In this document: positions 1 through 8,038 of the stretch, in pieces
Numbering within the stretch: the first letter of the stretch is position 1
How the letters are laid out: the number at the start of each line of letters is the position of its first letter
Source: Megamonas sp. UBA1796
GTDB lineage: Bacteria > Bacillota > Negativicutes > Selenomonadales > Selenomonadaceae
Reading direction: 5' to 3'
Length of the DNA: 41,974 nucleotides
Assembly (NCBI GenBank): GCA_002319795.1
Contig: DCFU01000033.1
Coordinates: 1-41,974, forward strand
Notes under the pieces: model-generated
The model's input: the letters and a program-made list of their open reading frames with translations, nothing else
What the model was told of the DNA's origin: nothing
Databases searched by the model: none
Position numbers and translations under genes: made by a program

Positions 1-5
1 GGCAT
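1..5 (-). CDS. rpsL: Start of rpsL (ribosomal protein S12), cut by the window edge
   Basis: Only the first codon and two further bases are present: ATG CC, read leftward from position 5, which fits the usual Met-Pro start of S12. A strong ribosome site, AAGGAGGT (positions 19 to 12), lies 6 bases before it, so a real gene starts here. The identity is inferred from gene order, because in Bacillota an L7Ae-family gene normally sits directly ahead of rpsL in the str operon. The coding sequence itself is outside the window. Confidence 0.55.
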
Positions 6-96
6 ACATGCACCTCCTTCCTTCAAATCGAGAATTTATTATTTATTAATAATCCCTTATTCCTTTTTCAGGAACAAAAAGATTTTTAACACGAAC

Positions 97-342
97 TCAT
101 TGCAGAATTCCTACCGCTGCCGCACCTACTTCAATAGAGCAGGTGTTTCCCAGTTCAGTCATAGTCGCACTCTCTTCAATCATGATCTGCTTTTCTTCAC
201 AAAGCTGCCGGAGGGGTCCAACAACCCTTTCATCGGCATCAGCGGCCAAAAAAACACATGTAGTCAAGCCTTTATTCACAGCTTTGGTAACCTGCTTTAT
301 ACCAATTACCCTCTTGGCATTTTTCAGTGTTTCAAGCGTCAT
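97..342 (-). CDS. ybxF: L7Ae/L30e-family ribosomal protein-like RNA-binding protein (YbxF/L7Ae-like)
   Basis: A protein of about 81 residues with the L7Ae/L30e pattern: an N-terminal helix, a G-I-K-Q-V-x-K-A stretch near the start, the strand-turn V-F-L-A-A-D-A-D, and a C-terminal E-V-G-A-A-A-V-G segment. YbxF-type proteins bind kink-turn RNA and are thought to associate with ribosomes. The frame is also open to a codon at 357, but the ATG at 342 has GGAGTG just upstream and gives the usual length (MTLETLKNAK...), so I choose it. The rpsL start follows 91 bases downstream on the same strand. Its position next to rpsL supports the name; the upstream neighbour is transketolase rather than rpoC. 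Confidence 0.85.
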   Translation of the reverse strand: MTLETLKNAKRVIGIKQVTKAVNKGLTTCVFLAADADERVVGPLRQLCEEKQIMIEESATMTELGNTCSIEVGAAAVGILQ

Positions 343-393
343 CAATTTCACTCCCATATCACTAAATCATGCTCCTTCATCAGGCACTTTTAT

Positions 394-422
394 ATATTAT
401 CATTCACCAAAATGTTTGTCAA
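394..422 (-). promoter_or_regulatory. Consensus sigma-A-type promoter of the L7Ae-rpsL (str) operon
   Basis: Read on the minus strand: TTGACA (422 to 417), a 17-base spacer, then TAATAT (399 to 394). Transcription would begin near 387, about 45 bases ahead of the L7Ae-like start codon. This near-perfect match suggests strong constitutive expression, as expected for a ribosomal protein operon. Confidence 0.85.
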
Positions 423-581
423 CACTTATTTCATCAACTTTTTCATGTCCACGCTGCCACGCGTATCATATCTAAAAAAGTTCACAGGAATAATACAATT
501 GTTTTTCTTGTAATATTTTTAAAAAAAATAGTTACAGTAAATATATATTTTTCTCTGTATTACAATAAAAATGTACGATTC

Positions 582-623
582 AAAAAAAGAAGGCACAAAG
601 AACCCCGCAAGCTTCTTTGTGCC
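582..623 (-). terminator. Rho-independent terminator of transketolase
   Basis: An 11-bp perfect stem, GGCACAAAGAA (592-602) with TTCTTTGTGCC (613-623), is followed on the minus strand by a T-rich run ending in seven T. It lies 14 bases past the transketolase stop codon and separates that gene from the str operon promoter. Confidence 0.85.
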
Positions 624-636
624 AGTACATATATAT

Positions 637-2631
637 TTAATTCTTAACAATCTGCTTCATAGTTTGTGCTACATTTTCCTTTGTGAAACCAAACTTCTTA
701 AATAGTATGTTTGCCGGGGCCGAGGCACCAAAACCTTTCATCGTAACGGTCGCGCCGTCCAGGCCAATATATTTTCCCCAGCCAAAATCAACGCCCGCTT
801 CCACTGCAACACGTGCACGCACCTTCTTTGGCAGTATGCTTTCCTTATAGGCATTACTTTGCTGCTCAAAAATGTCCATACAAGGCATACTTACAATACG
901 TACATCTATGCCTTCTTTGGCAAGCTCTTCTTTTGCCTCAAGGGCCAAGGATACTTCGGAACCCGTAGCAATAAAGATACCATCTGGCGTTTGCTTATTG
1001 GAATCTGCTACTACATAGGCACCTTTCAGTGCTTCCTTGCTGCTGCCTGCAAGCTGTGGCAGGTTCTGTCTTGTCAGGACCAACGCCGTCGGTGTCTCCT
1101 TGCTCGTCACTGCAAGGTACCACCCAGCAGCTGTTTCAGTCGCATCTGCTGGTCGAAAAACATTCACATTCGGCAGGGCACGCAGCATTGCCAGCTGTTC
1201 CACTGGTTCATGCGTAGGCCCATCTTCCCCAACACCGATACTATCATGTGTGAAGATATATGTAACCGGTATTTTCATAAGCGCGGCCAGACGAATCATC
1301 GGCTTTGTATAATCACTAAATACAAAGAACGTACCTACATATATGCGCAGTCCCCCATGTAATGTAATGCCGTTAGCAATGGCTGCCATCGCCAGTTCGC
1401 GTACACCAAAATGAAGGTTTCTTCCTGCATAGTCTTCCCTGCTGAAGTCTCCTGCATCTTTCATATGCGTCTTGTTGGACGGTGCCAGGTCTGCACTGCC
1501 ACCAATAAGCTGCGGCATGATATTTTTGAGACGATTAATCATCGTACCGGACAGGTTGCGTGTCGCCTGTGGCTTATCTTCATAGGCCCAGAATCCATCA
1601 TCTTCCAAGAGTGCTTTCGCATCCGGGGCATGATGGAATTTATCCCAAAGCTTCCTCTGCTCCGGGAATTCTGCCACGTAAGCATCAAAAAGTCTGTTCC
1701 ACTCGGTCTCCGCACTTTCACCTTTTTTAGCAAGTTCGCTATAATGCGCATAAACTTCCTCTGGAATATAAAATGATTCTTCCGGCTTCGGCCAGCCAAG
1801 ATTTTCCTTGAGTGCTTTGACATTCTCTTCGCCGAGTGGTTCGCCATGGGCACTGGCTTTACCCTGCTTGGCTGGGCAGCCGTAGCCAATCTGTGTCTTG
1901 ACCGTAATAAAAGATGGATGCTTCGTATCCGCTTTGGCTTCCTCTATAGCGCAACCAATAGCTGCAAGATCATTGCCATCATCTACGGTGATTGTCTGGA
2001 ATCCAAAGGCTTCCATTCGCTTCTGCACATTTTCTGTAAATGCTATGTCCGTACTGCCCTCAATAGATATCTTGTTGCTATCATAAAGAACGATTAGTTT
2101 TCCCAGTCCCAAACTTCCTGCCAGCGAAAACGCCTCAGATGAAATTCCTTCCATCATACAGCCATCACCGCCAAGCGCGAAAGTATAATGATCCACTATT
2201 GGATAACCCTGCTTATTGAAGATTGATGCCAGGTGCGCTTCGGCCATAGCCATACCTACCGCCATACCCATGCCAGCACCCAACGGTCCTGTGGTAGCTT
2301 CGACACCAATCGTATGACCATATTCCGGATGTCCGGGTGTCAGGGAACCATCCTGGCGAAACTGCTTCATATCATCCATGGTAAGCCCATAACCATAAAA
2401 ATGTAGCAAGGAATACAATAACATCGATCCATGCCCTGCCGAAAGAATAAACCGGTCCCGGTTTGCCCATTCAGGATTTTTCGCATTATGCTTCATATGA
2501 TTGCCCCAAAGCTCATAAGCCATAGCCGCACTGCCTAAGGGCAGGCCAGGATGCCCGGATTTTGCTTTCTGTATCGCATCCGCTGCAAGCACACGAATTG
2601 CATTCACACAGGTAGTATCAATCGTACTCAT
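637..2631 (-). CDS. tkt: Transketolase, full-length single-chain form
   Basis: A 664-residue protein of standard length for bacterial transketolase, a thiamine diphosphate enzyme that moves two-carbon units between sugar phosphates in the pentose phosphate pathway (cytoplasm). Visible markers: S-G-H-P-G (His27), A-G-H-G-S (His67), H101, the ThDP motif starting G-D-G at 155-157 followed by M-M-E-G, and a C-terminal half with F-G-V-R-E-L-A-M and D-G-P-T-H-E-P. The start has an AAGGGAG ribosome site about 10 bases upstream. It is monocistronic with its own terminator. The window also encodes a second, split transketolase (36795-38535); the full-length one is probably the housekeeping enzyme. Confidence 0.95.
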   Translation of the reverse strand: MSTIDTTCVNAIRVLAADAIQKAKSGHPGLPLGSAAMAYELWGNHMKHNAKNPEWANRDRFILSAGHGSMLLYSLLHFYGYGLTMDDMKQFRQDGSLTPGHPEYGHTIGVEATTGPLGAGMGMAVGMAMAEAHLASIFNKQGYPIVDHYTFALGGDGCMMEGISSEAFSLAGSLGLGKLIVLYDSNKISIEGSTDIAFTENVQKRMEAFGFQTITVDDGNDLAAIGCAIEEAKADTKHPSFITVKTQIGYGCPAKQGKASAHGEPLGEENVKALKENLGWPKPEESFYIPEEVYAHYSELAKKGESAETEWNRLFDAYVAEFPEQRKLWDKFHHAPDAKALLEDDGFWAYEDKPQATRNLSGTMINRLKNIMPQLIGGSADLAPSNKTHMKDAGDFSREDYAGRNLHFGVRELAMAAIANGITLHGGLRIYVGTFFVFSDYTKPMIRLAALMKIPVTYIFTHDSIGVGEDGPTHEPVEQLAMLRALPNVNVFRPADATETAAGWYLAVTSKETPTALVLTRQNLPQLAGSSKEALKGAYVVADSNKQTPDGIFIATGSEVSLALEAKEELAKEGIDVRIVSMPCMDIFEQQSNAYKESILPKKVRARVAVEAGVDFGWGKYIGLDGATVTMKGFGASAPANILFKKFGFTKENVAQTMKQIVKN

Positions 2632-2710
2632 GAAATCAATCTCCCTTATCTCTGATTTATTAAATTACGTATATTATCATACATGATTTATAGCAAAAAG
2701 TACAGGCACC

Positions 2711-2763
2711 AAAACAAAAGAAACGACTGTTGCATCAGCCTTGTCCGCTGTACAAACAGTCGT
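2711..2763 (-). terminator. Terminator after the first NCS2 permease
   Basis: A 9-bp stem ACGACTGTT (2723-2731) with AACAGTCGT (2755-2763) and a 23-base loop. It is followed on the minus strand by TTCTTTTGTTTT. It begins 52 bases after the stop codon of the permease ending at 2815. Confidence 0.65.
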
Positions 2764-2814
2764 AAAAATTTTCATATGTATTTATCAAATATATATCGTA
2801 AGCAATACATATTC

Positions 2815-4278
2815 TTATTTTTTGATATTCTGAATTTCAAGCATCTCTACCGGAATCATATCCTGTATTTCTTCCTGCTTTTCAATACACGGAAGTTCCT
2901 CCGTTTTGTCATCACCAAATAATATACAGGCAATGACCCCTACAATGCAAACTGCCGCAACCTTATCCATAAAAATATACTGCAGAAAATCCGGGAACCT
3001 GGCCTTAATCGTATCATTTAAGGTGCTGATGCCATAGCCCATACCAAACGTTATGGCAAAAATAAGATTGTTGTGTTCACTAAAACCTGCAATATGAATC
3101 ATCTTGATGCCATTATGCATAATCATGGCAAATACAGTAATAACAGCACCACCCATAACACAATTTGGCATCGCATTAAATAACGCACCGATTTTAGGAA
3201 TAAAAGCCGCCGCGATAAGGGCGATTGCACCAGTAGCAATACAAAAGCGGTTAACCACCTTTGTCATGGCCACAATGCCAGCATTTTGTCCGAAAGCTGT
3301 ATTGGGCAGAATATTATACAGACCAGCTAAAAAAGATCCCACACCGTCAGCTAATATGGAACCTGAGCACTCATCCGCATTTGCCTCCCTGTCAAGAGCT
3401 GCAATCGTGATGCCATTCGTATTTCCCAAGGATTCAAGCGCTGATACAACATAAATAGCTAAAATTGGAAGAATAACATCCAGTCGAAATCTTGGAATAA
3501 GTTCTTCGTTAAGCGGCATAGGAACTGAAAACCATGAAGAATCCACTATACTGGCAAAACTGACCATACCCATGCATGCCGCCAAAATATATCCGGCAAT
3601 AATACCAACAAGCAGTGATGTCGCTTTCCACATACCTTTGCCATATCGATTGAGCACAACCGTAATCAGAAAAACAAATCCACCCACCAGCCAGTACTTC
3701 GGTGCGCCAGCATCCGGTACATTCGCTCCGCCGACAAAATACATAGCACCCGTACCTAAAAGACTGATACCAATTGTAATGAGAACTGACCCTACAACTA
3801 ACGGCGGAAAAAATCGACGCAGCGGTTTGAGGAAAATCCCGAATATAATTTCGGCAAAACTTCCGGCAACGACACTTCCCAGAATATATCCCATAGCCAC
3901 CGTAGGCGGAATCTGTTCAGCAACAAGCTTCGCTCCTACAGCCTGAAATGTAGGCACAAATGCAAAGGCCGTCCCCGCTACAATCGGCAGACGGGCACCA
4001 ATCTGGATAATACCAAGTTTAATTGGATAAAGCTGTACAAGCGTAACCAGCCCCGCCATAAGCATAGCACACTGTATCATAAGCACTCGCAGCTCAGGCG
4101 GAAATTGTACCCCACCTGAAGAAAGCGCTCCTGTCAGAATAAACACCGGAGCTAAATTTCCTACAAACATGGACAATACGTGCTGCAGCCCTAATGGGAT
4201 AGCAACACGAAGTCTCGGTCTGCCATCAAGCTGATAAATAAGTTGATAATCATCATCCTGAGTTTTGGATTGTTTCAT
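2815..4278 (-). CDS. NCS2-family nucleobase (uracil/xanthine/urate-type) permease
   Basis: An integral membrane protein of about 487 residues with repeated hydrophobic segments and the NCS2 (UraA/XanQ/PbuX) layout: an N-terminal L-G-L-Q-H-V-L-S-M-F segment, and later Q-N-A-G-I-V-A-M-T-K-V-V-N-R, which corresponds to the family motif Q-N-x-G-x-x-x-x-T-x-V-x-S-R. Such proteins import uracil, xanthine or urate with protons or sodium. The substrate cannot be told from sequence alone. The motif has N-R where S-R is usual, a modest deviation. The frame also opens with GTG at 4287, but ATG at 4278 has GAGTG upstream; either is possible. A second NCS2 permease lies just upstream with its own terminator, so the two are probably expressed separately. 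Confidence 0.85.
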   Translation of the reverse strand: MKQSKTQDDDYQLIYQLDGRPRLRVAIPLGLQHVLSMFVGNLAPVFILTGALSSGGVQFPPELRVLMIQCAMLMAGLVTLVQLYPIKLGIIQIGARLPIVAGTAFAFVPTFQAVGAKLVAEQIPPTVAMGYILGSVVAGSFAEIIFGIFLKPLRRFFPPLVVGSVLITIGISLLGTGAMYFVGGANVPDAGAPKYWLVGGFVFLITVVLNRYGKGMWKATSLLVGIIAGYILAACMGMVSFASIVDSSWFSVPMPLNEELIPRFRLDVILPILAIYVVSALESLGNTNGITIAALDREANADECSGSILADGVGSFLAGLYNILPNTAFGQNAGIVAMTKVVNRFCIATGAIALIAAAFIPKIGALFNAMPNCVMGGAVITVFAMIMHNGIKMIHIAGFSEHNNLIFAITFGMGYGISTLNDTIKARFPDFLQYIFMDKVAAVCIVGVIACILFGDDKTEELPCIEKQEEIQDMIPVEMLEIQNIKK

Positions 4279-4411
4279 TATTTTCACTCATTTCATTAAT
4301 TTTAATCTTATTTTATCAGTATGTGTTTTAAAAATCAATATTTTTTTGATATAAAAAATATTTTTTATCTTTAACGTGCTTATTTTACAATATATATTTT
4401 ATGGCTTTATA

Positions 4412-4455
4412 TAAAAAAATTTGCCAAACAGCACTAAAACCGCTGTTTGGCAAAT
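4412..4455 (-). terminator. Terminator after the second NCS2 permease
   Basis: A 14-bp perfect stem, ATTTGCCAAACAGC (4419-4432) with GCTGTTTGGCAAAT (4442-4455), followed on the minus strand by a T run. It begins 20 bases past the permease stop at 4475. Confidence 0.85.
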
Positions 4456-4474
4456 TTCCTACTTTTTGTAAAAA

Positions 4475-5836
4475 TTATAAATACTCTCTCGGCGCAAGCT
4501 TCGGATCCTGCTTCTTGGCACCATTCAAAATAACATTAAGTACAATCGCCACCACACTGCCAATTGTAATGCCACTCTTCAAAATAAGTTGCGACCAGGC
4601 CGGAAATTTAGCATAAAAGTCCGGTACACCGACTGGTATGAGCGCAATGCCTATACTTACCGCAACAATCATCATATTACAGCTTTCATCAAAGTCGATC
4701 TTAGAAAGTGTCTTGATGCCACTTGCAGCTACCATGCCAAACATAGCAATACCAGCACCGCCAAGAACAGAATTTGGCACACAAGCTACAATCGCTGCCA
4801 ATTTAGGAATCAATCCCAGTACCATAAGAATCAATCCGCCTGTGGCCACTACAAAACGGCTTCTGACGCCTGTCAGGCTTACCAGACCAATGTTCTGTGC
4901 AAAAGCTGTATAAGGAAATGCATTTAAGAAACCGCCAAGCATCGTAGAAAAACCATCGGCACGAAGGGCATTGGCTAGTATCCCTTCTTTAACCGGCTTA
5001 TCGACGATTTCGCTTATCGCAATAACATCACCTGTTGTCTCAGCCATGACTACAAGCATGACAACCGTCATAGCAAAAATAGACGCTGGGTCAAAGATTG
5101 GTATGCCAAAGGCAAAAGGCGTTGTAATACCGATAAAGCCAGCTGCCCCAACAGACGAAAAATCCACAAGGCCAAGAGCCAAAGCAGCAACCGTTCCTAT
5201 TATAAGTCCCATAAGCACGGAAATATTACTCCAAAAACCTTTGAATGTACGATAAAAAAAGAGGATAATACACAGCACCAACAGAGAAAGAGCGATATGC
5301 GACGGATCACAAAAATCCTTGGCCGTCGGGTTTCCTCCACCAATCCACATAACAGCTACCGGCATAAGCGAAAGTCCAATGATCGTAACAACCGTTCCTG
5401 TAACAACCGGCGGGAAATAACGCAGCATCTTACTGAAATACTTGCTGACCAAAAAGCAAATCGCGCCAGCTACAATTACCGAGCCATATACAGTCTGCAG
5501 GCCAGCGAGTCCACCGCCAGCGCCACTGCCTATCATGATCATCGGGGTAACCGCAGCAAATGTACAGCCCTGCATAATCGGCAGCTTAGAGCCGATATAT
5601 GGACCGCAGCTGAGTGTCTGGATCACAGTTGCCACACCGCAAGTAAACAAATCCGCATTAATGATGTAAATAAGCGTTTCCTTATCAAGGTGCAACGCAC
5701 CTGCAAGGATAAGAGGTACAGCTACAGCACCAGAATACATCGCCAATACATGCTGCAGACCATAGACAAACAGCTGCCACGCGGGGAGCTTTTCGTCTAC
5801 CGGGTGAATCTTTTGTTGTTCCACTACTTGTTCCAT
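4475..5836 (-). CDS. NCS2-family xanthine/uracil permease
   Basis: About 453 residues, polytopic. N-terminal W-Q-L-F-V-Y-G-L-Q-H-V-L-A-M-Y is typical of the PbuX/XanQ/UraA branch, and the motif Q-N-I-G-L-V-S-L-T-G-V-R-S-R matches the NCS2 signature well. It probably imports xanthine or another oxopurine; the guanine deaminase further along would make xanthine a sensible substrate, but this is inference. Start choice: the frame opens at a GTG at 5851, but that GTG-GAG-GGA is itself the ribosome site (GGAGGG at 5849-5844), placed 7 bases ahead of ATG 5836, so the ATG is the start. Confidence 0.88.
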   Translation of the reverse strand: MEQVVEQQKIHPVDEKLPAWQLFVYGLQHVLAMYSGAVAVPLILAGALHLDKETLIYIINADLFTCGVATVIQTLSCGPYIGSKLPIMQGCTFAAVTPMIMIGSGAGGGLAGLQTVYGSVIVAGAICFLVSKYFSKMLRYFPPVVTGTVVTIIGLSLMPVAVMWIGGGNPTAKDFCDPSHIALSLLVLCIILFFYRTFKGFWSNISVLMGLIIGTVAALALGLVDFSSVGAAGFIGITTPFAFGIPIFDPASIFAMTVVMLVVMAETTGDVIAISEIVDKPVKEGILANALRADGFSTMLGGFLNAFPYTAFAQNIGLVSLTGVRSRFVVATGGLILMVLGLIPKLAAIVACVPNSVLGGAGIAMFGMVAASGIKTLSKIDFDESCNMMIVAVSIGIALIPVGVPDFYAKFPAWSQLILKSGITIGSVVAIVLNVILNGAKKQDPKLAPREYL

Positions 5837-5875
5837 AATGATTCCCTCCACTTTTAAAATAAATACAAGTCTAGC

Positions 5876-6235
5876 TTATTTTATCAAATCCGGACGAAGA
5901 ACTGCGGCACCGTTAAGGTATACATGATGTATCTCCTGCTGGCTCTTATCCGTATTGACAAGTAAAAGTACACGAATGCACTTTTGCAAACTATTATCCA
6001 CGTCCATCTGACGTGCATCAAAAAGCGGTACCAGTTCAAATCCAAGTAATCTACGTGCCCCAGCAGCCGGAAATGCCGCTGTCAAATCCCCTGTAGCACT
6101 AAAAATTGCTGCCCCTATATTTTCCGGAGTAATATCGTTCTGAATACACATTTCCCGCACCATTTGTTGTACAGAAATGAAAATATCTTCCTCCGTATTT
6201 TTCTCCACTGTAATAGCCCCTCTGATTCCCTGCAA
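5876..6235 (-). CDS. aroH: AroH-type monofunctional chorismate mutase, active-site Glu replaced by Gln
   Basis: A 119-residue protein that aligns along its whole length with Bacillus AroH, which turns chorismate into prephenate (phenylalanine/tyrosine synthesis). Conserved: G-I-R-G-A (Arg5, equivalent to Arg7), Phe55, K-C-I-R-V (Arg88, equivalent to Arg90), Tyr106 and L-R-P-D (Arg114). The segment that carries Cys75 and Glu78 in the Bacillus enzyme reads Asp73-Ala-Arg-Gln76 here (codon CAG), so the known catalytic Glu is a Gln. The start is a TTG with GGAGG 7 bases upstream. The gene begins 13 bases after the ubiB-like stop, with the ribosome site touching that stop, so the two are likely co-translated. 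No other aromatic pathway gene is nearby. Confidence 0.85.
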   Translation of the reverse strand: MQGIRGAITVEKNTEEDIFISVQQMVREMCIQNDITPENIGAAIFSATGDLTAAFPAAGARRLLGFELVPLFDARQMDVDNSLQKCIRVLLLVNTDKSQQEIHHVYLNGAAVLRPDLIK

Positions 6236-6248
6236 GATAACGCCTCCA

Positions 6249-7859
6249 CTATTTATGTTTCATAATGCTCCAAAGCAGACGCCCACACAAAATAAGTGCT
6301 GCTAAATAACCAAAAACGCCCAATATAGGTATTTCCATTATCTGCGGGGTCATATGCGTCGTACAAATAACGCTGGACCCCAAAAGCAAAGCTGAACTGA
6401 TAATTCCGATAATCAGCTTATTAATCATATGATCCATACGGTGCAAGGGTTCTTCTGAACCTGTAAGGTCCAAATTCACTTTGGTCTGACCACTCATCGT
6501 CATTTTCAAAATATCTGAAATCTGTTCTGGCAACTGAAGAGATTTACGCATAAGAATATATCCTTCACGCTTTGCTTTCTCAATCTCCTCACGCCAGTTA
6601 AAATTCTTCTGAAAATCCAGCTTCAGGCCATTGGCAAAAATCTCTACAAAACTCACTTGTGGGCAGCATATATGCATAACACCCTCTATGGTCATAACTC
6701 CACGGGCAAACATACTAATTCCCGGGGCAATCCCTATATGGTACGTACGCAGAATATTCATAATCTGCCGGGTAAGCGTCCCCATTTGCAATGTACTGAA
6801 GTCCATATCACTATATTGCCCCATAAGAACATCAATATCTTCATAAAGCCGGGTATGATCAATGCGGCCTTTCGCAATCCCAAGAGAAAGTACCGCCGCT
6901 TTCATTTCGAAAGTATCATGATTCATGAGTGCGAAGATGGCCTTACGAATAGCGGCCCTGTCCTTATTTGACAAACGCCCCATCATCCCAAGATCAAGCC
7001 AGACGATCTTGCCATTTCGTATCCATATATTCCCGGGATGCGGGTCTGCATGGAAATATCCATCCTCGACAATTTGTTTAACGTAGTTCTCGCCTAATAA
7101 TTGTCCAAGTCTTACAACATCATAACCTCTTGCCTTTATGCTTTCTAGATCATCAAGACGCACACCCTCAATATATTCCATTACCAAGATACGCTGTGTT
7201 GTCAGATGCCGATTAACCTGCGGACAAGAAACATACTCCACATCCGCATTCAAATGACGGAATTCATCAATATGATCCGCCTCCATGAGAAAGTCCATCT
7301 CCTGCTTGGCAACTTCCCACATTTCATTGAGTATCATGTCAAAGTCAATAACATCGCGTGAATTACTCAAAACCCGCAGCAAAGTTGCAGCCCTCTTCAA
7401 CAACACAATATCTTTGGACATAACATCATAAATTCCCGGACGCTGAACCTTAATAACTACTCTCTCACCATTTATCAATATTGCGCGATGAACCTGCGCA
7501 ATCGACGCCGACCCCAGCGCCTCTTCATCAATCGAGCTGAAAACCTGTGCCCAGCGCCGCCGATACTCACTCTCGACAATTTCTTTAATCGTCTCGAATG
7601 GCAAGGGTTTTGCTTCCGATTGCAATTTCATGAGTTCGTCACAATATTCCTGCGGTAAAAAATCCGGACGCATACTCATGACCTGGCCAAGCTTCACGAA
7701 GGTTGGGCCCAAGTCTTCCAGTATCTGTCGAATTTTCACAGGAGTTATCCCTCTTACGAGCTCCCGGTTGCGAAGCACACGTATCATCTCACGAAGGCGC
7801 TTCGTCGAGCCGCTGTCATCAAGTATAGGATTCGCATTTTTGAGCAAATTTCCCAACAT
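6249..7859 (-). CDS. ubiB: UbiB/AarF/ABC1-family atypical protein-kinase-like ATPase
   Basis: About 536 residues. The N-terminal K-x-G-Q motif (V-K-L-G-Q, residues near 58-61) followed by M-S-M-R-P-D is the family hallmark; A-L-G-S-A-S-I-A-Q-V-H is the alanine-rich nucleotide loop; catalytic and metal segments read F-H-A-D-P-H-P-G-N and L-D-L-G-M-M-G. Two hydrophobic segments at the C terminus anchor it in the membrane. Family members support isoprenoid quinone synthesis by an ATPase activity, so a menaquinone role is likely. The frame opens at TTG 7865, but ATG 7859 is 8 bases after GGAG and is preferred. It is the first gene of a two-gene unit with aroH. Chorismate feeds both menaquinone and aromatic amino acids, a possible functional link (inference). 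Confidence 0.9.
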   Translation of the reverse strand: MLGNLLKNANPILDDSGSTKRLREMIRVLRNRELVRGITPVKIRQILEDLGPTFVKLGQVMSMRPDFLPQEYCDELMKLQSEAKPLPFETIKEIVESEYRRRWAQVFSSIDEEALGSASIAQVHRAILINGERVVIKVQRPGIYDVMSKDIVLLKRAATLLRVLSNSRDVIDFDMILNEMWEVAKQEMDFLMEADHIDEFRHLNADVEYVSCPQVNRHLTTQRILVMEYIEGVRLDDLESIKARGYDVVRLGQLLGENYVKQIVEDGYFHADPHPGNIWIRNGKIVWLDLGMMGRLSNKDRAAIRKAIFALMNHDTFEMKAAVLSLGIAKGRIDHTRLYEDIDVLMGQYSDMDFSTLQMGTLTRQIMNILRTYHIGIAPGISMFARGVMTIEGVMHICCPQVSFVEIFANGLKLDFQKNFNWREEIEKAKREGYILMRKSLQLPEQISDILKMTMSGQTKVNLDLTGSEEPLHRMDHMINKLIIGIISSALLLGSSVICTTHMTPQIMEIPILGVFGYLAALILCGRLLWSIMKHK

Positions 7860-7930
7860 AAACAAATCTCCATTCTCCTCAAAACGGCTTATCTTTATAA
7901 TAAAGCAAAAGCATCAAAATCGCAAGAAAA

Positions 7931-7977
7931 ATTTTTATCATAAAAAAAATTTTTTATTACATTTTTATCATAAAAAT
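7931..7977. repeat. Two short AT-rich palindromes, 30 bp centre to centre, ahead of the ubiB-like gene
   Basis: ATTTTTATCATAAAAA occurs at 7931-7946 and again at 7961-7976. The second copy is a perfect 17-base palindrome around a central C (7961-7977); the first departs from symmetry only at its last base. The centres are exactly 30 bp apart, about three helical turns. Placement in the short gap upstream of the ubiB-aroH unit suggests paired regulator sites or DNA-bending sequence. I cannot assign a regulator. Confidence 0.45.
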
Positions 7978-7996
7978 ACAATATGCAGAAATCCTA

Positions 7997-8038
7997 TACA
8001 AAGATGCTATCCCCTTACTCGGGAATAGCATCTTTGTA
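7997..8038 (-). terminator. Strong hairpin overlapping the end of the ABC-F gene
   Basis: A 14-bp perfect stem, TACAAAGATGCTAT (7997-8010) with ATAGCATCTTTGTA (8025-8038), extended by CCC/GGG. It includes the last codons and stop of the ABC-F gene. On the minus strand no clean T run follows, so it may act as an mRNA-end stabiliser as much as a terminator. Confidence 0.55.

Noticed and set aside
5837..5851. Upstream GTG start of the second NCS2 permease
   Set aside because: The GTG-GAG-GGA is the ribosome site of the ATG at 5836; the same trap occurs at 24714 and 10546.
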